Source: Halobacteriales archaeon QS_4_69_31
Lineage (GTDB): Archaea > Halobacteriota > Halobacteria > Halobacteriales > Haloarculaceae
Reading direction: 5' to 3'
Assembly: GCA_003021655.1 (NCBI GenBank)
Contig: PXRP01000038.1
Location: 1-48,048, forward strand
Length of the DNA stretch: 48,048 bases
Shown here piece after piece: positions 37,909 to 46,969 of this stretch. The notes under the pieces are model-generated. The model saw only the letters and a list, made by a program, of their open reading frames with translations, searched no databases and had not been told where the DNA came from. The position numbers and the translations under genes are program-made. Numbering within the stretch: position 1 is the stretch's first letter; every line of letters starts with the position of its first letter.

Positions 37909-39717
37909 GTGAATCTCGGTCGGCTCTACGAGGAGTTTCCGGCGCCCGCCTACCGGGGCGCCCAGAAGGGGGCGCTGGCCGACATCCGCGAGGCCTTCGA
38001 GGCCGGGAACGACGTCGTCCTCGTGCGCGCGCCGACGGGCAGCGGCAAGTCGCTGCTCGCGCGGGCCATCGCGGGCTGTGCGCGCACGGCCGGGGAGAGT
38101 GAGGCCGGCCAGGTCACCGACGCCTACTACACCACGCCGCAGGTCTCCCAGCTTGAGGACGTGGCCGGCGACGAGTTGCTCGCAGACCTGTCGGTGGTCA
38201 GGGGCAAGAACAACTACTCGTGTATCCTCCCCGGCGAGACCGACACCCCGGTCGACCGCGCACCCTGCGCCCGCGAGCGGGCGTTCGACTGCCAGGTGAA
38301 ACACCGGTGTCCGTACTTCTCGGACCGGGCCATCGCCGCCAACGCCCGGGTCGCCGCGATGACGCTCGCGTACTTCATGCAGACCGCCGGCAGCGACGTC
38401 TTCGGCCGGCGGGACGTCCTCGTCGTCGACGAGGCCCACGGCCTGGGCAACTGGGCCGAGATGTACGCGACGATCGACCTCGGTCCCGACACCGTCCCGG
38501 TATGGGACGCCGCCGAGCCGCCCGCCATCGACGGGCTCGACGACGCCGCCCGCTACGCCGACACCCTCCACACGATGGCCGACCGGCGGCTCGCGGAGTT
38601 GCGCGCCCAGGCCGAACTCTCCCCGGAGGAGGCCGCCGAGCGGGACCGCCTGGTCGAGCTCCAGTCGGAGCTCGCGTGGTTCCTCGAGGACTACCGCGGG
38701 ACCGACAGCGCCACGACGTGGGTCGTCGACCAGCCCGACGGCGCGGGGACCCGCGTGACGGTCAAGCCGATGGCGCCCGAGAAGTACCTCCAGCACACCG
38801 TCTGGGACCGCGCCGAGCGATTCGCCCTCCTCTCGGCGACGATTCTCGACAAGGACGCGTTCTGTGCGAACGTCGGGCTCTCGCCCGACCGCGTCGCGCT
38901 GGTGGAGGTGCCCCACACCTTCCCCGTGGAGAACCGCCCGCTGTACGACGTCACCCGGGGGAAGATGACCTACGACGCCCGCGACGAGACCCTCCCGGCT
39001 GTCGCGGAGGCGCTCGTCCGGGTCATGCAGCGCCACCCCGACGAGAAGGGGCTGGTCCACTGTCACTCCTACGCGATCCAGGAACGACTCGCCGACCGCC
39101 TCCGCGAGTTGGGCGTCGGGGCCCGGGTGCGGACCCACGACGCCGAGGACCGCGACCCGCAACTGGCCACGTGGCAACGCGTCGACGACCCCGAGGTCTT
39201 CCTGTCGGTCAAGATGGAGGAGGCGCTGGACCTGGAGGGTGACCTCTGTCGGTGGCAACTGCTCTGCAAGGCGCCGTACCCGAACACGCGCGACTCGCGG
39301 GTGGCGGCCCGCCTGGCGGACGACCAGTGGGGCTGGTACTACCGGACGGCCCTGCGGACGGTGATCCAGGCCTGCGGGCGGGTGGTGCGGGCACCCGACG
39401 ACTTCGGCGCCACCTACCTCGCGGACTCGTCGCTGCTGGACCTGTTCGAGCGGGCCCGCGGGGACATGCCCGACTGGTTCGCCGACCAGGTCGACCGGAT
39501 GGGCCGGCCGGAATTGCCGGCGCTGGACCCGGAAGCGGCGACGGTCGGGATCGACGACACGCGGACGGGTCGGCGCTCGCGGTCGGGCAGCGACGGGCCG
39601 GGAGCCCGCGGCGGCCGCGACGACGGCGAGGGCGGGTCGGAACGACGACGCTCGCGGTCGCGGCGCTCGCGCGGGTCCGACTCGAATCCGGTCGCGGACG
39701 TCTGGGACACCGAGTGA
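37909..39717 (+). CDS. superfamily 2 iron-sulfur DNA helicase (XPD/Rad3/DinG type)
   Basis: A 602-residue helicase. Walker A APTGSGKS at residues 41-48, four cluster cysteines at 105, 120, 128 and 134 (NNYSCILPG ... CPYFSD), DEAH box in VLVVDEAHGLGNW, and the late motif QACGRVVRAPDDFG (motif VI, with arginine finger). XPD-type helicases unwind DNA 5' to 3' in repair and replication-fork rescue. The last 55 residues are a Ser/Arg/Gly-rich basic tail (RRRSRSRRSRGSD) not part of the helicase fold. GTG 37909 is chosen from the TATA spacing and because the domain starts there. The precise role relative to other XPD paralogues is open. Confidence 0.88.
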   Translation: MNLGRLYEEFPAPAYRGAQKGALADIREAFEAGNDVVLVRAPTGSGKSLLARAIAGCARTAGESEAGQVTDAYYTTPQVSQLEDVAGDELLADLSVVRGKNNYSCILPGETDTPVDRAPCARERAFDCQVKHRCPYFSDRAIAANARVAAMTLAYFMQTAGSDVFGRRDVLVVDEAHGLGNWAEMYATIDLGPDTVPVWDAAEPPAIDGLDDAARYADTLHTMADRRLAELRAQAELSPEEAAERDRLVELQSELAWFLEDYRGTDSATTWVVDQPDGAGTRVTVKPMAPEKYLQHTVWDRAERFALLSATILDKDAFCANVGLSPDRVALVEVPHTFPVENRPLYDVTRGKMTYDARDETLPAVAEALVRVMQRHPDEKGLVHCHSYAIQERLADRLRELGVGARVRTHDAEDRDPQLATWQRVDDPEVFLSVKMEEALDLEGDLCRWQLLCKAPYPNTRDSRVAARLADDQWGWYYRTALRTVIQACGRVVRAPDDFGATYLADSSLLDLFERARGDMPDWFADQVDRMGRPELPALDPEAATVGIDDTRTGRRSRSGSDGPGARGGRDDGEGGSERRRSRSRRSRGSDSNPVADVWDTE

Positions 39718-39760
39718 GCGCACCGGCGGCCAGCGCGACGGCCCGCGCGAAGCCGACCCG

Positions 39761-41104
39761 TCAGGCGTCGGGGCCCTGGTCCCCGCCGAGGATCGCCAGC
39801 GCCTGTGCGTCGTCGGCCTCCCAGACGACCCGGACCTGGTAGTCGCTCGCGACGCCGACGGTGACGAAGTCACCGGCGACCACGCTGTCGTCGCCGCTGG
39901 CGGTCCCCTTCCACGGGCCGGCGGCCGTCTGGTCGACACTCTCGACGTCCGCGAAGCCCGACCCGCGGACGAACAGCTGGTCGGCCGCGACCGCGTCCCC
40001 GCCCTCGTGGATGATCGTCAGCGTGCCCTGGCCGGTCTCGCCGGGCGCGTACTCGAAGCCGAACTCGACCTGGGGGACAGACGGAGTGTCGGTCGCTATC
40101 GGCGGCCCCGGGAACTCCGACGGGAACCCCCCGAGGTCGCCGGACGGGACGGCGGCCTCGGCGGTGACGACCCGCCCGTCCACGCGGGTGGCGGGCTCGC
40201 GGCCGTCGAACGTCTCCGCGCCGCTCGCCCACTCGGCGACCGCGCTCTCGTCGGCCGCCCCGGCGAAGACGACCGACGCCCGGACGCGGGAGTCCTCGGG
40301 GCCGACGTGGGTCGAGACGCCCTCGCCGACCGCCCCCTCGAAGGTCGCGCCGGCCTCGTGTGTCCGTCCCTGGACGACGTGCGCGGCCCCGAGCGCGTCA
40401 ATGAGGGTCCCACAGTCCGGTATCGCGTCGGTGTAACGCTCGCCGTTGCCGGTCTTCGCGTCGACGACCGCCTCCGTCGCGGGGCGCTTGTCGGTGGTCT
40501 CCTCGCTGGAGAACCGCCCGACGGTGACGACCGCCTCGTCGCTCACCGCGCCGACCCGGGTCTCGCCGGCGGCAACGAGCGTGAACCCCTGGTAGGTATC
40601 GACGGCCGAAAAGCCAAGCTCCTCGAACTCGCTCTCGACGGTCGCGCGGTCGAAGTCGGCCTCGTAGGCGACCGCCGACCGGGCGAACTGGAGCAGCAGC
40701 GTCGCGTCAGCCAGCGTCTCGATACCGGGGTTGGGGACCTCGCGGGTGAGCCTGTCGGTCGCCCCGTCGCCGAGCGCGTCGCTCAGTTCGACCAGCTGGG
40801 CCGGCGCGACCGCCCGGAAGGCATAGCCCGCCTCGGGGACGAACTCGACGGCCGACGGCGCGGGGAGCCACTCGGTAGCGCCCGCGGTGTCGGTCGCGGG
40901 GCGCCCGCCCGCCGACGTCCCCGTGGCTGTCGTACTGTCCGGTGGCGTCCCCGTTCGCGCGGTGGTCGAGGCCGTCCCGCCGTCGGACGGCGGCGCCTCC
41001 TCCGCAAGGTCGGTTCCGGTCTCGTCGCCGGGACAGCCCGCCAGCGGGACTGTCGCAAGCACTGCTCCCCCGAGTTCGAGGACACGTCGTCGCGTTGGCC
41101 CCAT
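39761..41104 (-). CDS. TAT-exported lipoprotein of unknown function
   Basis: A 447-residue secreted lipoprotein. The signal has twin arginine and a lipobox (TRRRVLELGGAVLATVPLAG then Cys). A Thr/Ser/Gly-rich linker to about residue 80 precedes a large mixed domain (FVPEAGYAFRAVAPAQLVEL ...). The last 110 residues (VEFGFEYAPGETGQGTLTII ... GDFVTVGVASDYQVRVVWEA) resemble the C-terminal beta domain of haloarchaeal type-IV pilin-like proteins. I do not recognise the central domain. The start is supported by a TATA-like element at 41126-41133, about 26 nt upstream. Confidence 0.78.
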   Translation of the reverse strand: MGPTRRRVLELGGAVLATVPLAGCPGDETGTDLAEEAPPSDGGTASTTARTGTPPDSTTATGTSAGGRPATDTAGATEWLPAPSAVEFVPEAGYAFRAVAPAQLVELSDALGDGATDRLTREVPNPGIETLADATLLLQFARSAVAYEADFDRATVESEFEELGFSAVDTYQGFTLVAAGETRVGAVSDEAVVTVGRFSSEETTDKRPATEAVVDAKTGNGERYTDAIPDCGTLIDALGAAHVVQGRTHEAGATFEGAVGEGVSTHVGPEDSRVRASVVFAGAADESAVAEWASGAETFDGREPATRVDGRVVTAEAAVPSGDLGGFPSEFPGPPIATDTPSVPQVEFGFEYAPGETGQGTLTIIHEGGDAVAADQLFVRGSGFADVESVDQTAAGPWKGTASGDDSVVAGDFVTVGVASDYQVRVVWEADDAQALAILGGDQGPDA

Positions 41105-41250
41105 TGCCCGAGCGTTTCGACGTACTGATAAAGTAGGTTGCGGTCTCCCGGGACGCCGGCCCGGAGGACCGCGACCCCGTCGGGTTACAGGGATGTGAAC
41201 GGCTGACACCCCCACGAAAGAGGTTTCACGCGCCCGGCCGAGGCGAGGCC

Positions 41251-43422
41251 ATGGACGAGGTACCGGCAGAGGCGTTCTACGACCTGACGGCGCCGAGCGG
41301 GGTAGCGGTCTCGCCCGACGGCGACCGCGTGGCTTTCACCGCCAGCGAGAGCGACCCCGAGGAGGACGAGCGGCCGAGTTCCGTGTTCACGGTGCCGGCC
41401 GACGGGAGCCGCGACCCCCACCGACTGACACGCGCATCCGGCGCCTGGAACGTCGAGTGGTCGCCCGACGGCGGCCGGCTCGGCGTCCTGATGGCCCGCG
41501 AGACCGACACCGAACTCCGGGTCGGCCGCGACGAGGGCGACGAAGACGGAGACGACGACGGGGCTGACGGCGACTCGGAGGCCGACAGCGAGGGAGACGA
41601 TGAGGACGGGACGGAAGGCGAGAGCGGCGGCGACGAGGGGCCGAAACCGCAGGTGTGGGTGTACGACCTCGAACGCGGCGGGGACGCGCGGCAGGTGACC
41701 GACCGCGACGAGGGCGTCCGGGGCTTCGACTGGGGCCCCGACGGCGAGCGGGTCGTGACCGCGGCGCGGGACCCGACGGACGAGGAGCGGGAGTACCTCG
41801 ACCAGCGCCGGGAGGACGGCCCCATCGAGACCGAGCGCCTCCAGCACAAGTTCGACAGCGAGGGGTGGCTCGACACCGTCACGACGTACCTGTTCGTCGT
41901 CGACGTCGAGAGCCGCGACAGCGAGCGGCTCGACGACGCCTACGGCGGCGGCATCCTCGACGCGGCCGCCGGCCCGCAACCGGCCTGGAACCCCGCCGAC
42001 GACCGGATCGCCTTCGTCGCCTACCACGGCGAGGACCCCGACGACACCTACGTCCGGGACGTCCACGTCGTCGACGCGGAGAGCGGCGACGTCGAGCGGC
42101 TGACCGACGGCGACCACACCGCGGCCGCGCCGACCTGGAGTCCCGACGGGGAACGCCTGGCCGTCCGGGCGGGCCGGCCGGACAACTGGTACGTCCCCTC
42201 CGACGTGCGCGTCATCGACCCCGAGACCGGCGAGGGGGCCGCCGTCACGGCGGGGCTGGACCGCACGCTCAGTTTCTTCGGCGGGCCGACGTGGCTCGAC
42301 GGCGAGTCGCTGCTGGCCGGCATCGGCGACGAGGGGTGGACGCGGTTCGTCCGCCTCGACGCCGCCGCCCTCGACCCGGCGGGCGACGAGGAAGGCGACG
42401 GCGGCGAACGGCGGTACGAGCGCGTCTTCGACCGCCAGTCCAGAGACGAGACCCACGACTGGTTCGACGTCGACGGCGACACCGTCGCGGTCGTCCGCAG
42501 TCACCCACGCGAGGGGGCGGACGTCCACGCGATGGCCGTCGCCGACCTCGACGCGACGGCCGACGACCCCGACCCGCGGCGGCGGCTCACGGACCTGAAC
42601 GCCGACCTCCTCGCCGACTACGACCACCACGACACCACGCGGGTGACCTTCGAGAGCGAGGACGGGACCGAAGTCGAGGGACTGGTCAGTTACCCGCCGC
42701 CGTTCGACCCGGCCGACCCCGACCCCCGCCCCGTGCTGCTGTGGATCCACGGCGGGCCGATGGCCTACGACCAGCCCCGTTTCGACTTCAACGCGAGTTT
42801 CTGGACGAGTCGCGGCTATCTCGTCTACAACGTCAACTACCGCGGGTCGACCTCCTACGGGCGGGAGTTCTGCGAGCGGCTCAAGGGGGCCTGGAACAGC
42901 GTCGAGGTCGAGGACCTGCTCGCGGGGGTCGACGACCTCGTCGAGCGCGGGTGGGCCGACCCCGACCGGCTGTTCGTCGGCGGCTTCTCCCAGGGCGGGG
43001 TCAACACCGCGTACGTCCTCACGCGGACCGACCGGTTCGCCGCGGGCGTGGCCGAACACGGTATCTACGACATGCGCTCCTCGTTCGGTACCGACGACTC
43101 CCACAAGTGGTTCGAACACGACTTCGGCCTCCCGTGGGAGAACCCCGAGGCCTACGAGGCGGCCTCCTCGATCACCGACGTTGACGAGATCGACACGCCC
43201 CTGCTGTTGACCGCCGGCGGGGAGGACTGGCGGTGTCCCCCGACCCAGTCCGAACAGCTCTACCGGTCGCTGCGCAAGCGGGGCGTCGAGGCGAAACTGG
43301 TGGTCTACCCCGGCGAACACCACAACATCGGCGCGCCCGACCGCGCGGTCCACCGGCTGGAGACCATCGACGAGTGGCTCGCCCGCCACGACCCCGGGCG
43401 CGACGACGTGGACGACGGGTAG
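41251..43422 (+). CDS. S9 family serine peptidase (acylaminoacyl-peptidase/prolyl oligopeptidase type)
   Basis: A 723-residue peptidase. The N-terminal half is a beta-propeller with WDxxPDG/WSPDG repeats (VEWSPDGGRLGVL, FDWGPDGERVV, PTWSPDGERLAV). The C-terminal alpha/beta hydrolase domain has the nucleophile Ser580 in GGFSQGG, Asp659 (GGEDWR) and His691 (GEHHNIG). Such enzymes cut short peptides or remove N-terminal acyl residues in the cytoplasm. A run of about 35 acidic residues (near 93-130) is inserted in the propeller, a low-complexity halophile-type loop. No signal peptide is seen. Length is normal for the family. Confidence 0.92.
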   Translation: MDEVPAEAFYDLTAPSGVAVSPDGDRVAFTASESDPEEDERPSSVFTVPADGSRDPHRLTRASGAWNVEWSPDGGRLGVLMARETDTELRVGRDEGDEDGDDDGADGDSEADSEGDDEDGTEGESGGDEGPKPQVWVYDLERGGDARQVTDRDEGVRGFDWGPDGERVVTAARDPTDEEREYLDQRREDGPIETERLQHKFDSEGWLDTVTTYLFVVDVESRDSERLDDAYGGGILDAAAGPQPAWNPADDRIAFVAYHGEDPDDTYVRDVHVVDAESGDVERLTDGDHTAAAPTWSPDGERLAVRAGRPDNWYVPSDVRVIDPETGEGAAVTAGLDRTLSFFGGPTWLDGESLLAGIGDEGWTRFVRLDAAALDPAGDEEGDGGERRYERVFDRQSRDETHDWFDVDGDTVAVVRSHPREGADVHAMAVADLDATADDPDPRRRLTDLNADLLADYDHHDTTRVTFESEDGTEVEGLVSYPPPFDPADPDPRPVLLWIHGGPMAYDQPRFDFNASFWTSRGYLVYNVNYRGSTSYGREFCERLKGAWNSVEVEDLLAGVDDLVERGWADPDRLFVGGFSQGGVNTAYVLTRTDRFAAGVAEHGIYDMRSSFGTDDSHKWFEHDFGLPWENPEAYEAASSITDVDEIDTPLLLTAGGEDWRCPPTQSEQLYRSLRKRGVEAKLVVYPGEHHNIGAPDRAVHRLETIDEWLARHDPGRDDVDDG

Positions 43423-43518
43423 ACGGCACACGCGAGGGGCCACGCGAGCACCACAGAGGACCCACACGAGGACGACGGCTGGAAGGCGTTCGCGGGCACG
43501 ATACCCACGCGAGAGCGG

Positions 43519-43620
43519 TCAGAAGGCGTACGCGAGCACGTAGACGACCGAGGAGCCGACCATCGCGAAGACCATCACCAGGACGAGTATCTGCTGGCGG
43601 TCCAGTTCCGTGACGTTCAT
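43519..43620 (-). CDS. 33-residue single-pass membrane protein
   Basis: The minus strand reads MNVTELDRQQILVLVMVFAM and then VGSSVVYVLAYAF to a stop at 43519-43521. A short polar start leads into one clear transmembrane helix. Third positions are G or C rich, and the sequence has no frame problems. I believe similar tiny proteins occur in other haloarchaea, but the function is unknown. It is convergent with the S9 peptidase gene and divergent from the LLM oxidoreductase gene. Confidence 0.65.
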   Translation of the reverse strand: MNVTELDRQQILVLVMVFAMVGSSVVYVLAYAF

Positions 43621-43733
43621 ACCCGGGAGTACGTGCCCGCACGCTTAGGGTTTTCGCGGCTACCGGTTCGGTCCCGGGCTCGGCGGTGCTCGACGGTCCG
43701 CCGGCGCCCGGTTTCGCGGTCCCGGTCCGGCTC

Positions 43734-43742
43734 AAACTATTT
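43734..43742 (+). promoter_or_regulatory. TATA box of the LLM oxidoreductase gene
   Basis: AAACTATTT, centred about 29 nt before the ATG at 43767. Confidence 0.55.
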
Positions 43743-43766
43743 GACAGCGGCCGTCGTGGGAGGCGT

Positions 43767-44765
43767 ATGGACCGGGACGTCTTTCTGCCAGTCGCCGCCC
43801 AGCCGTCGGTCGAGACGCTCGTCGAGTACGCGGTGCTCGCGGAGGAGTTGGGGTACGACCGCGCCTGGCTCCCGGAGACCTGGGGGCGCGACGCCGTGAC
43901 GGCGCTGACGACTATCGCCGAACACACCGACGAGATCGGTATCGGGACCTCCATCGTCAACGTCTACTCGCGGTCGCCGACCCTGCTGGGCCAGACCGCC
44001 GCCACGCTCCAGGAGGTCGCCGACGGCCGGTTCCGGATGGGGCTGGGGCCCAGCGGCCCCGCGGTCATCGAGGGGTGGCACGGCATCGAGTACGACCGAC
44101 CGCTCCGGCGGACCCGCGAGTACGTCGAGATCCTCCGGCTGGTCCTCGCGGGCGAGCGCGTCGAGTACGACGGCGACATCTTCCAGCTGTCGGGGTTCCG
44201 GCTGCGGTGTGAGCCACCCGAGCCCGCGCCGCGGATAGACGCCGCCGGGATGGGACCCACGTCGGTCGAACTCGCCGGGCGCTTCGCCGACGGCTGGCAC
44301 GCCCTGATGCTCACCCGGGAGGGGCTCCGCGACCGCCTGGAGGACCTCCGGCGGGGCGCCGACCTGGGCGAGCGCGACCCCGGGGACCTCCGGGTGACCC
44401 TCTCGTTGCCCTGCTGTGCCTTGGAGGACCGCGAGCGCGCCCGCCGGCTCGCCCGCAACCACCTGGCTTTCTACGTCGGCGCGATGGGGACCTTCTACCG
44501 GGAGTCGCTGGCCCGCCAGGGCTACGAGGACGAGGCGACGACGACCGCCAGCGAGTGGGCCAACGGCGACAGGGAGGCGGCGATGGACGCCATCTCCGAC
44601 GAGTTGCTCGACGCGCTCGGCCCCACGGGCACCCCCGCGGAGTGTCGCGAGGCGATGGACGAGTGGGCGGCTGTCGACGGCGTCGACGCCGCCTCCGTCT
44701 CGTTCCCCCGCGGCGCCGACCCCGACGAGATCCGGGCGACGATGCGCGCGCTCGCCCCCGAGTGA
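43767..44765 (+). CDS. LLM-class oxidoreductase, probably F420-dependent
   Basis: A 332-residue TIM-barrel flavin/F420 enzyme of the luciferase-like family. The start MDRDVFLPVAAQPSVETLVE is followed by the barrel with GIGTSIVNVYSRSPTLLGQT and DGRFRMGLGPSGP, the latter near the cofactor phosphate site. Haloarchaea make coenzyme F420, and most LLM proteins of this length in them are taken to use it rather than FMN. Substrate unknown. The start is supported by the TATA box at 43734-43742. It is a single gene, with the DUF4112 gene following from its own promoter. Confidence 0.87.
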   Translation: MDRDVFLPVAAQPSVETLVEYAVLAEELGYDRAWLPETWGRDAVTALTTIAEHTDEIGIGTSIVNVYSRSPTLLGQTAATLQEVADGRFRMGLGPSGPAVIEGWHGIEYDRPLRRTREYVEILRLVLAGERVEYDGDIFQLSGFRLRCEPPEPAPRIDAAGMGPTSVELAGRFADGWHALMLTREGLRDRLEDLRRGADLGERDPGDLRVTLSLPCCALEDRERARRLARNHLAFYVGAMGTFYRESLARQGYEDEATTTASEWANGDREAAMDAISDELLDALGPTGTPAECREAMDEWAAVDGVDAASVSFPRGADPDEIRATMRALAPE

Positions 44766-44816
44766 CACTGACCGACATCGCGGCGGCAACGTGTGAGCCC
44801 TCGGATGGGACCGCGC

Positions 44817-44823
44817 GTTTATC
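44817..44823 (+). promoter_or_regulatory. TATA box of the DUF4112 gene
   Basis: GTTTATC about 29 nt before the ATG at 44849; it selects this ATG over the out-of-frame ATG at 44842. Confidence 0.5.
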
Positions 44824-44848
44824 CGGCTGGCCCTCCAACGCATGTCCG

Positions 44849-45262
44849 ATGTCGGTAGCGTACGAGTCACGGTACGAGGTGGACATCGCGGGGGAGTTAC
44901 CGGAGACGGTCGACCGGGCGGCGCTCCGGCGCATGGAGGCGGTCGCGTATCTCCTCGACGACGGCCTGCCGGTCCCCGGGACGGACCGGCGGGTCGGGCT
45001 CGACCCCCTGGTCGGGCTATTGCCGGTCGCCGGCGACACGGCGACCGCCGTCGTCTCGCTCGCGCTCGTCGTCCAGGCGGCGCTGCTTGGCGTCGGCCGA
45101 CGGACGCTCGCACGGATGTTCCTCAACGTCGGGGTCGACGCCGTCGCCGGGTCGGTCCCGGTCGTCGGCGACCTCTTCGACGCCGTCTGGAAGGCCAACA
45201 GACGCAACGTGAAACTCGCGCTCCGTGACCTCTCGACGACGGCCGAACCCACCCCGGCGTGA
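44849..45262 (+). CDS. DUF4112 family membrane protein
   Basis: A 137-residue protein with the DUF4112 core: LDPLVGLLPVAGDTATAVVS, a hydrophobic helix, then NVGVDAVAGSVPVVGDLFDA and the conserved VWKANRRNVKLAL. The paired G(L/S)xPxxGD turns are the family hallmark. It has two membrane or membrane-dipping helices. Function unknown. The start ATG 44849 is fixed by the TATA box and the coding pattern. Confidence 0.83.
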   Translation: MSVAYESRYEVDIAGELPETVDRAALRRMEAVAYLLDDGLPVPGTDRRVGLDPLVGLLPVAGDTATAVVSLALVVQAALLGVGRRTLARMFLNVGVDAVAGSVPVVGDLFDAVWKANRRNVKLALRDLSTTAEPTPA

Positions 45263-45409
45263 CCGGACCCGCACCGCTCGACCGCCGCCTACCCCCCGCC
45301 CAACCGCCGCCCGACGGTCGCTGCCCGACTGCTGTCTGACCGTCGCCCACCCGCTTCACCGCCACCCGACCCTCACCGCCGAGAGACGACGCCGGTCGCG
45401 CCGAAACGG

Positions 45410-45466
45410 AGGTCCCGCGTGGCGAACAGAGGTCCCTGTGTGGCGAGCAGGAATCCCGCGTGGCGG
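45410..45466. repeat. three imperfect copies of a 20-21-bp repeat
   Basis: AGGTCCCGCGTGGCGAACAG, AGGTCCCTGTGTGGCGAGCA(G) and GAATCCCGCGTGGCGG follow one another in the 216-bp spacer between the convergent DUF4112 and FAD oxidase genes. No gene is seen in that spacer. Confidence 0.45.
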
Positions 45467-45478
45467 TGTCAGCCGGCT

Positions 45479-46864
45479 TCAGGTCCGGTCGGGGAGCACC
45501 TTCTCCGGGTTCAGGATCCCGTCGGGGTCGAGCGCGTCCTTGATAGCGGCCATCGTCTCGACGGTGCCGGAGCCGTGTTCGGCTTCGAGGTAGTCGCGCT
45601 TGCCGCGGCCGACGCCGTGTTCGCCGGTGGCGGTGCCGCCGAGTTCGATGGCCCGCTCGACGACGGCGGCATAGAGGGCCTCGCCGCGCTCGACCATCTC
45701 GGGGTCGTCCAGGTCGACGAGCACCTCGTAGTGGAGGTTGCCGTCGCCGGCGTGGCCGAAACAGGGCACCAGCAGGTCGGCCTCGGCGGCCCGCTCTTTC
45801 ACGAAGCGGATGACCGCCGGGAGGTCGCTGATCGGCACCGTCACGTCGCCGGGATGCAGCGGCGTCAGGTCGGGGTCGTACTCGTCGACGGCGTAGGCCA
45901 TGTCCTTGCGCAATCGCCAGAGGTCGTCCATCTCCGATCCGGGGGCGATGTCGAACGAGTGTGGGTCGTGAGCGCCGAAGACGGCCCGGCAGAACCCGAT
46001 TTCGTCGTCGACGCCGTGGTCGGCGTGGAACTCGACGAAGACCATCGGCTGGTCGGGTAGGTCGCCGTCGTTGTACGCGTTGGCGACGGTGGCGGCGTCG
46101 GGGCCGAGCAACTCGATTTTCGCCAGGTCGACGCCCGACTGGACGGCGTCGGCGATGGCGTTCCCCGCCGCGTCGAGGTCCGGGAAGACCGCCCGGCCGC
46201 CCTTGACCTGCTCCGGGCGACCGGCGAGTTCCAGCGTCGCCTGCGTGACGACGCCCAGCGTGCCCTCGCTGCCGACGAACAGGTCTAGGAGGTTGTACCC
46301 CGCCGAGGTCTTCCGGGCCTTGCTCCCGGTCGAGATGACCGTGCCGTCGGCCAGCACCGCCTCCAGTTCGAGCACCCAGTCGGCGACCTCGCCGTACTTG
46401 ACCGTCTGCATGCCGCTGGCGTCGGTGGCGACCATCCCGCCGATGGTGGAGATGTCCCCCGACGAGGGCAGCGGCGGGAAGAACAGGCCGTGGCGAGCGA
46501 CTGCCTCGTCGACGGCGCTGCCCAGGACGCCCGGCTGGACGTCCACCTGCAGGTCGGCCGGCCGGACGTCGAGGATGTCGTCCATCCGGGTGAGGTCGAG
46601 GCTGATGCCGCCCTGTGCGGGGGTCGCGCCGCCTTCCAGGCCGGTGCCGGCGGCGTACGGGGTGACTGGGATGCCCCGCTCGTTGGCGCCCGAGAGGACT
46701 GCCGCCACGTCCGTGGTCGACTCGGGCCAGACGACGGCGTCGGGCCGGACCGCGTCCTCGGGGTGGGTCGACCAGTCGCCGGCGCGGTCCTCGCGGGCGT
46801 GGTCGCGCCGGGAGACCTGGCCCGCGTCCAGAATGTCGTCCAGGAAGGCGCAGTCGTCGGTCAT
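45479..46864 (-). CDS. FAD-binding oxidoreductase (GlcD/D-lactate dehydrogenase type)
   Basis: A 461-residue flavoprotein. The PCMH-type FAD domain shows WPESTTDVAAVLSGANERGI, the pyrophosphate loop PYAAGTGLEGGATP, and PSSGDISTIGGMVATDASGM. The C-terminal FAD-oxidase domain has CFGHAGDGNLHYEV and ends GEHGVGRGKRDYLEAEHG plus LDPDGILNPEKVLP. Enzymes of this type oxidise D-2-hydroxy acids such as glycolate or D-lactate. No Fe-S partner (GlcF-like) is next to it and no Fe-S domain is fused, so the electron acceptor is unknown. ATG 46864 is chosen over an upstream frame that has non-coding composition. Confidence 0.9.
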   Translation of the reverse strand: MTDDCAFLDDILDAGQVSRRDHAREDRAGDWSTHPEDAVRPDAVVWPESTTDVAAVLSGANERGIPVTPYAAGTGLEGGATPAQGGISLDLTRMDDILDVRPADLQVDVQPGVLGSAVDEAVARHGLFFPPLPSSGDISTIGGMVATDASGMQTVKYGEVADWVLELEAVLADGTVISTGSKARKTSAGYNLLDLFVGSEGTLGVVTQATLELAGRPEQVKGGRAVFPDLDAAGNAIADAVQSGVDLAKIELLGPDAATVANAYNDGDLPDQPMVFVEFHADHGVDDEIGFCRAVFGAHDPHSFDIAPGSEMDDLWRLRKDMAYAVDEYDPDLTPLHPGDVTVPISDLPAVIRFVKERAAEADLLVPCFGHAGDGNLHYEVLVDLDDPEMVERGEALYAAVVERAIELGGTATGEHGVGRGKRDYLEAEHGSGTVETMAAIKDALDPDGILNPEKVLPDRT

Positions 46865-46969
46865 CAGTTCGTCTCCGGTCGCGGCGCTATTTAGCTCCGT
46901 CGCCGGACCCGTCCGGACCCCGACCGTCGCCACGGATCCACCAGCGGGGAGTCACCAGTAGTGGGGCGG

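Noticed and set aside
41185..43467. 760-codon minus-strand open frame opposite the S9 peptidase
   Set aside because: The plus strand has the propeller repeats and the Ser-Asp-His triad; this frame is a Val/Gly/Asp-rich shadow.
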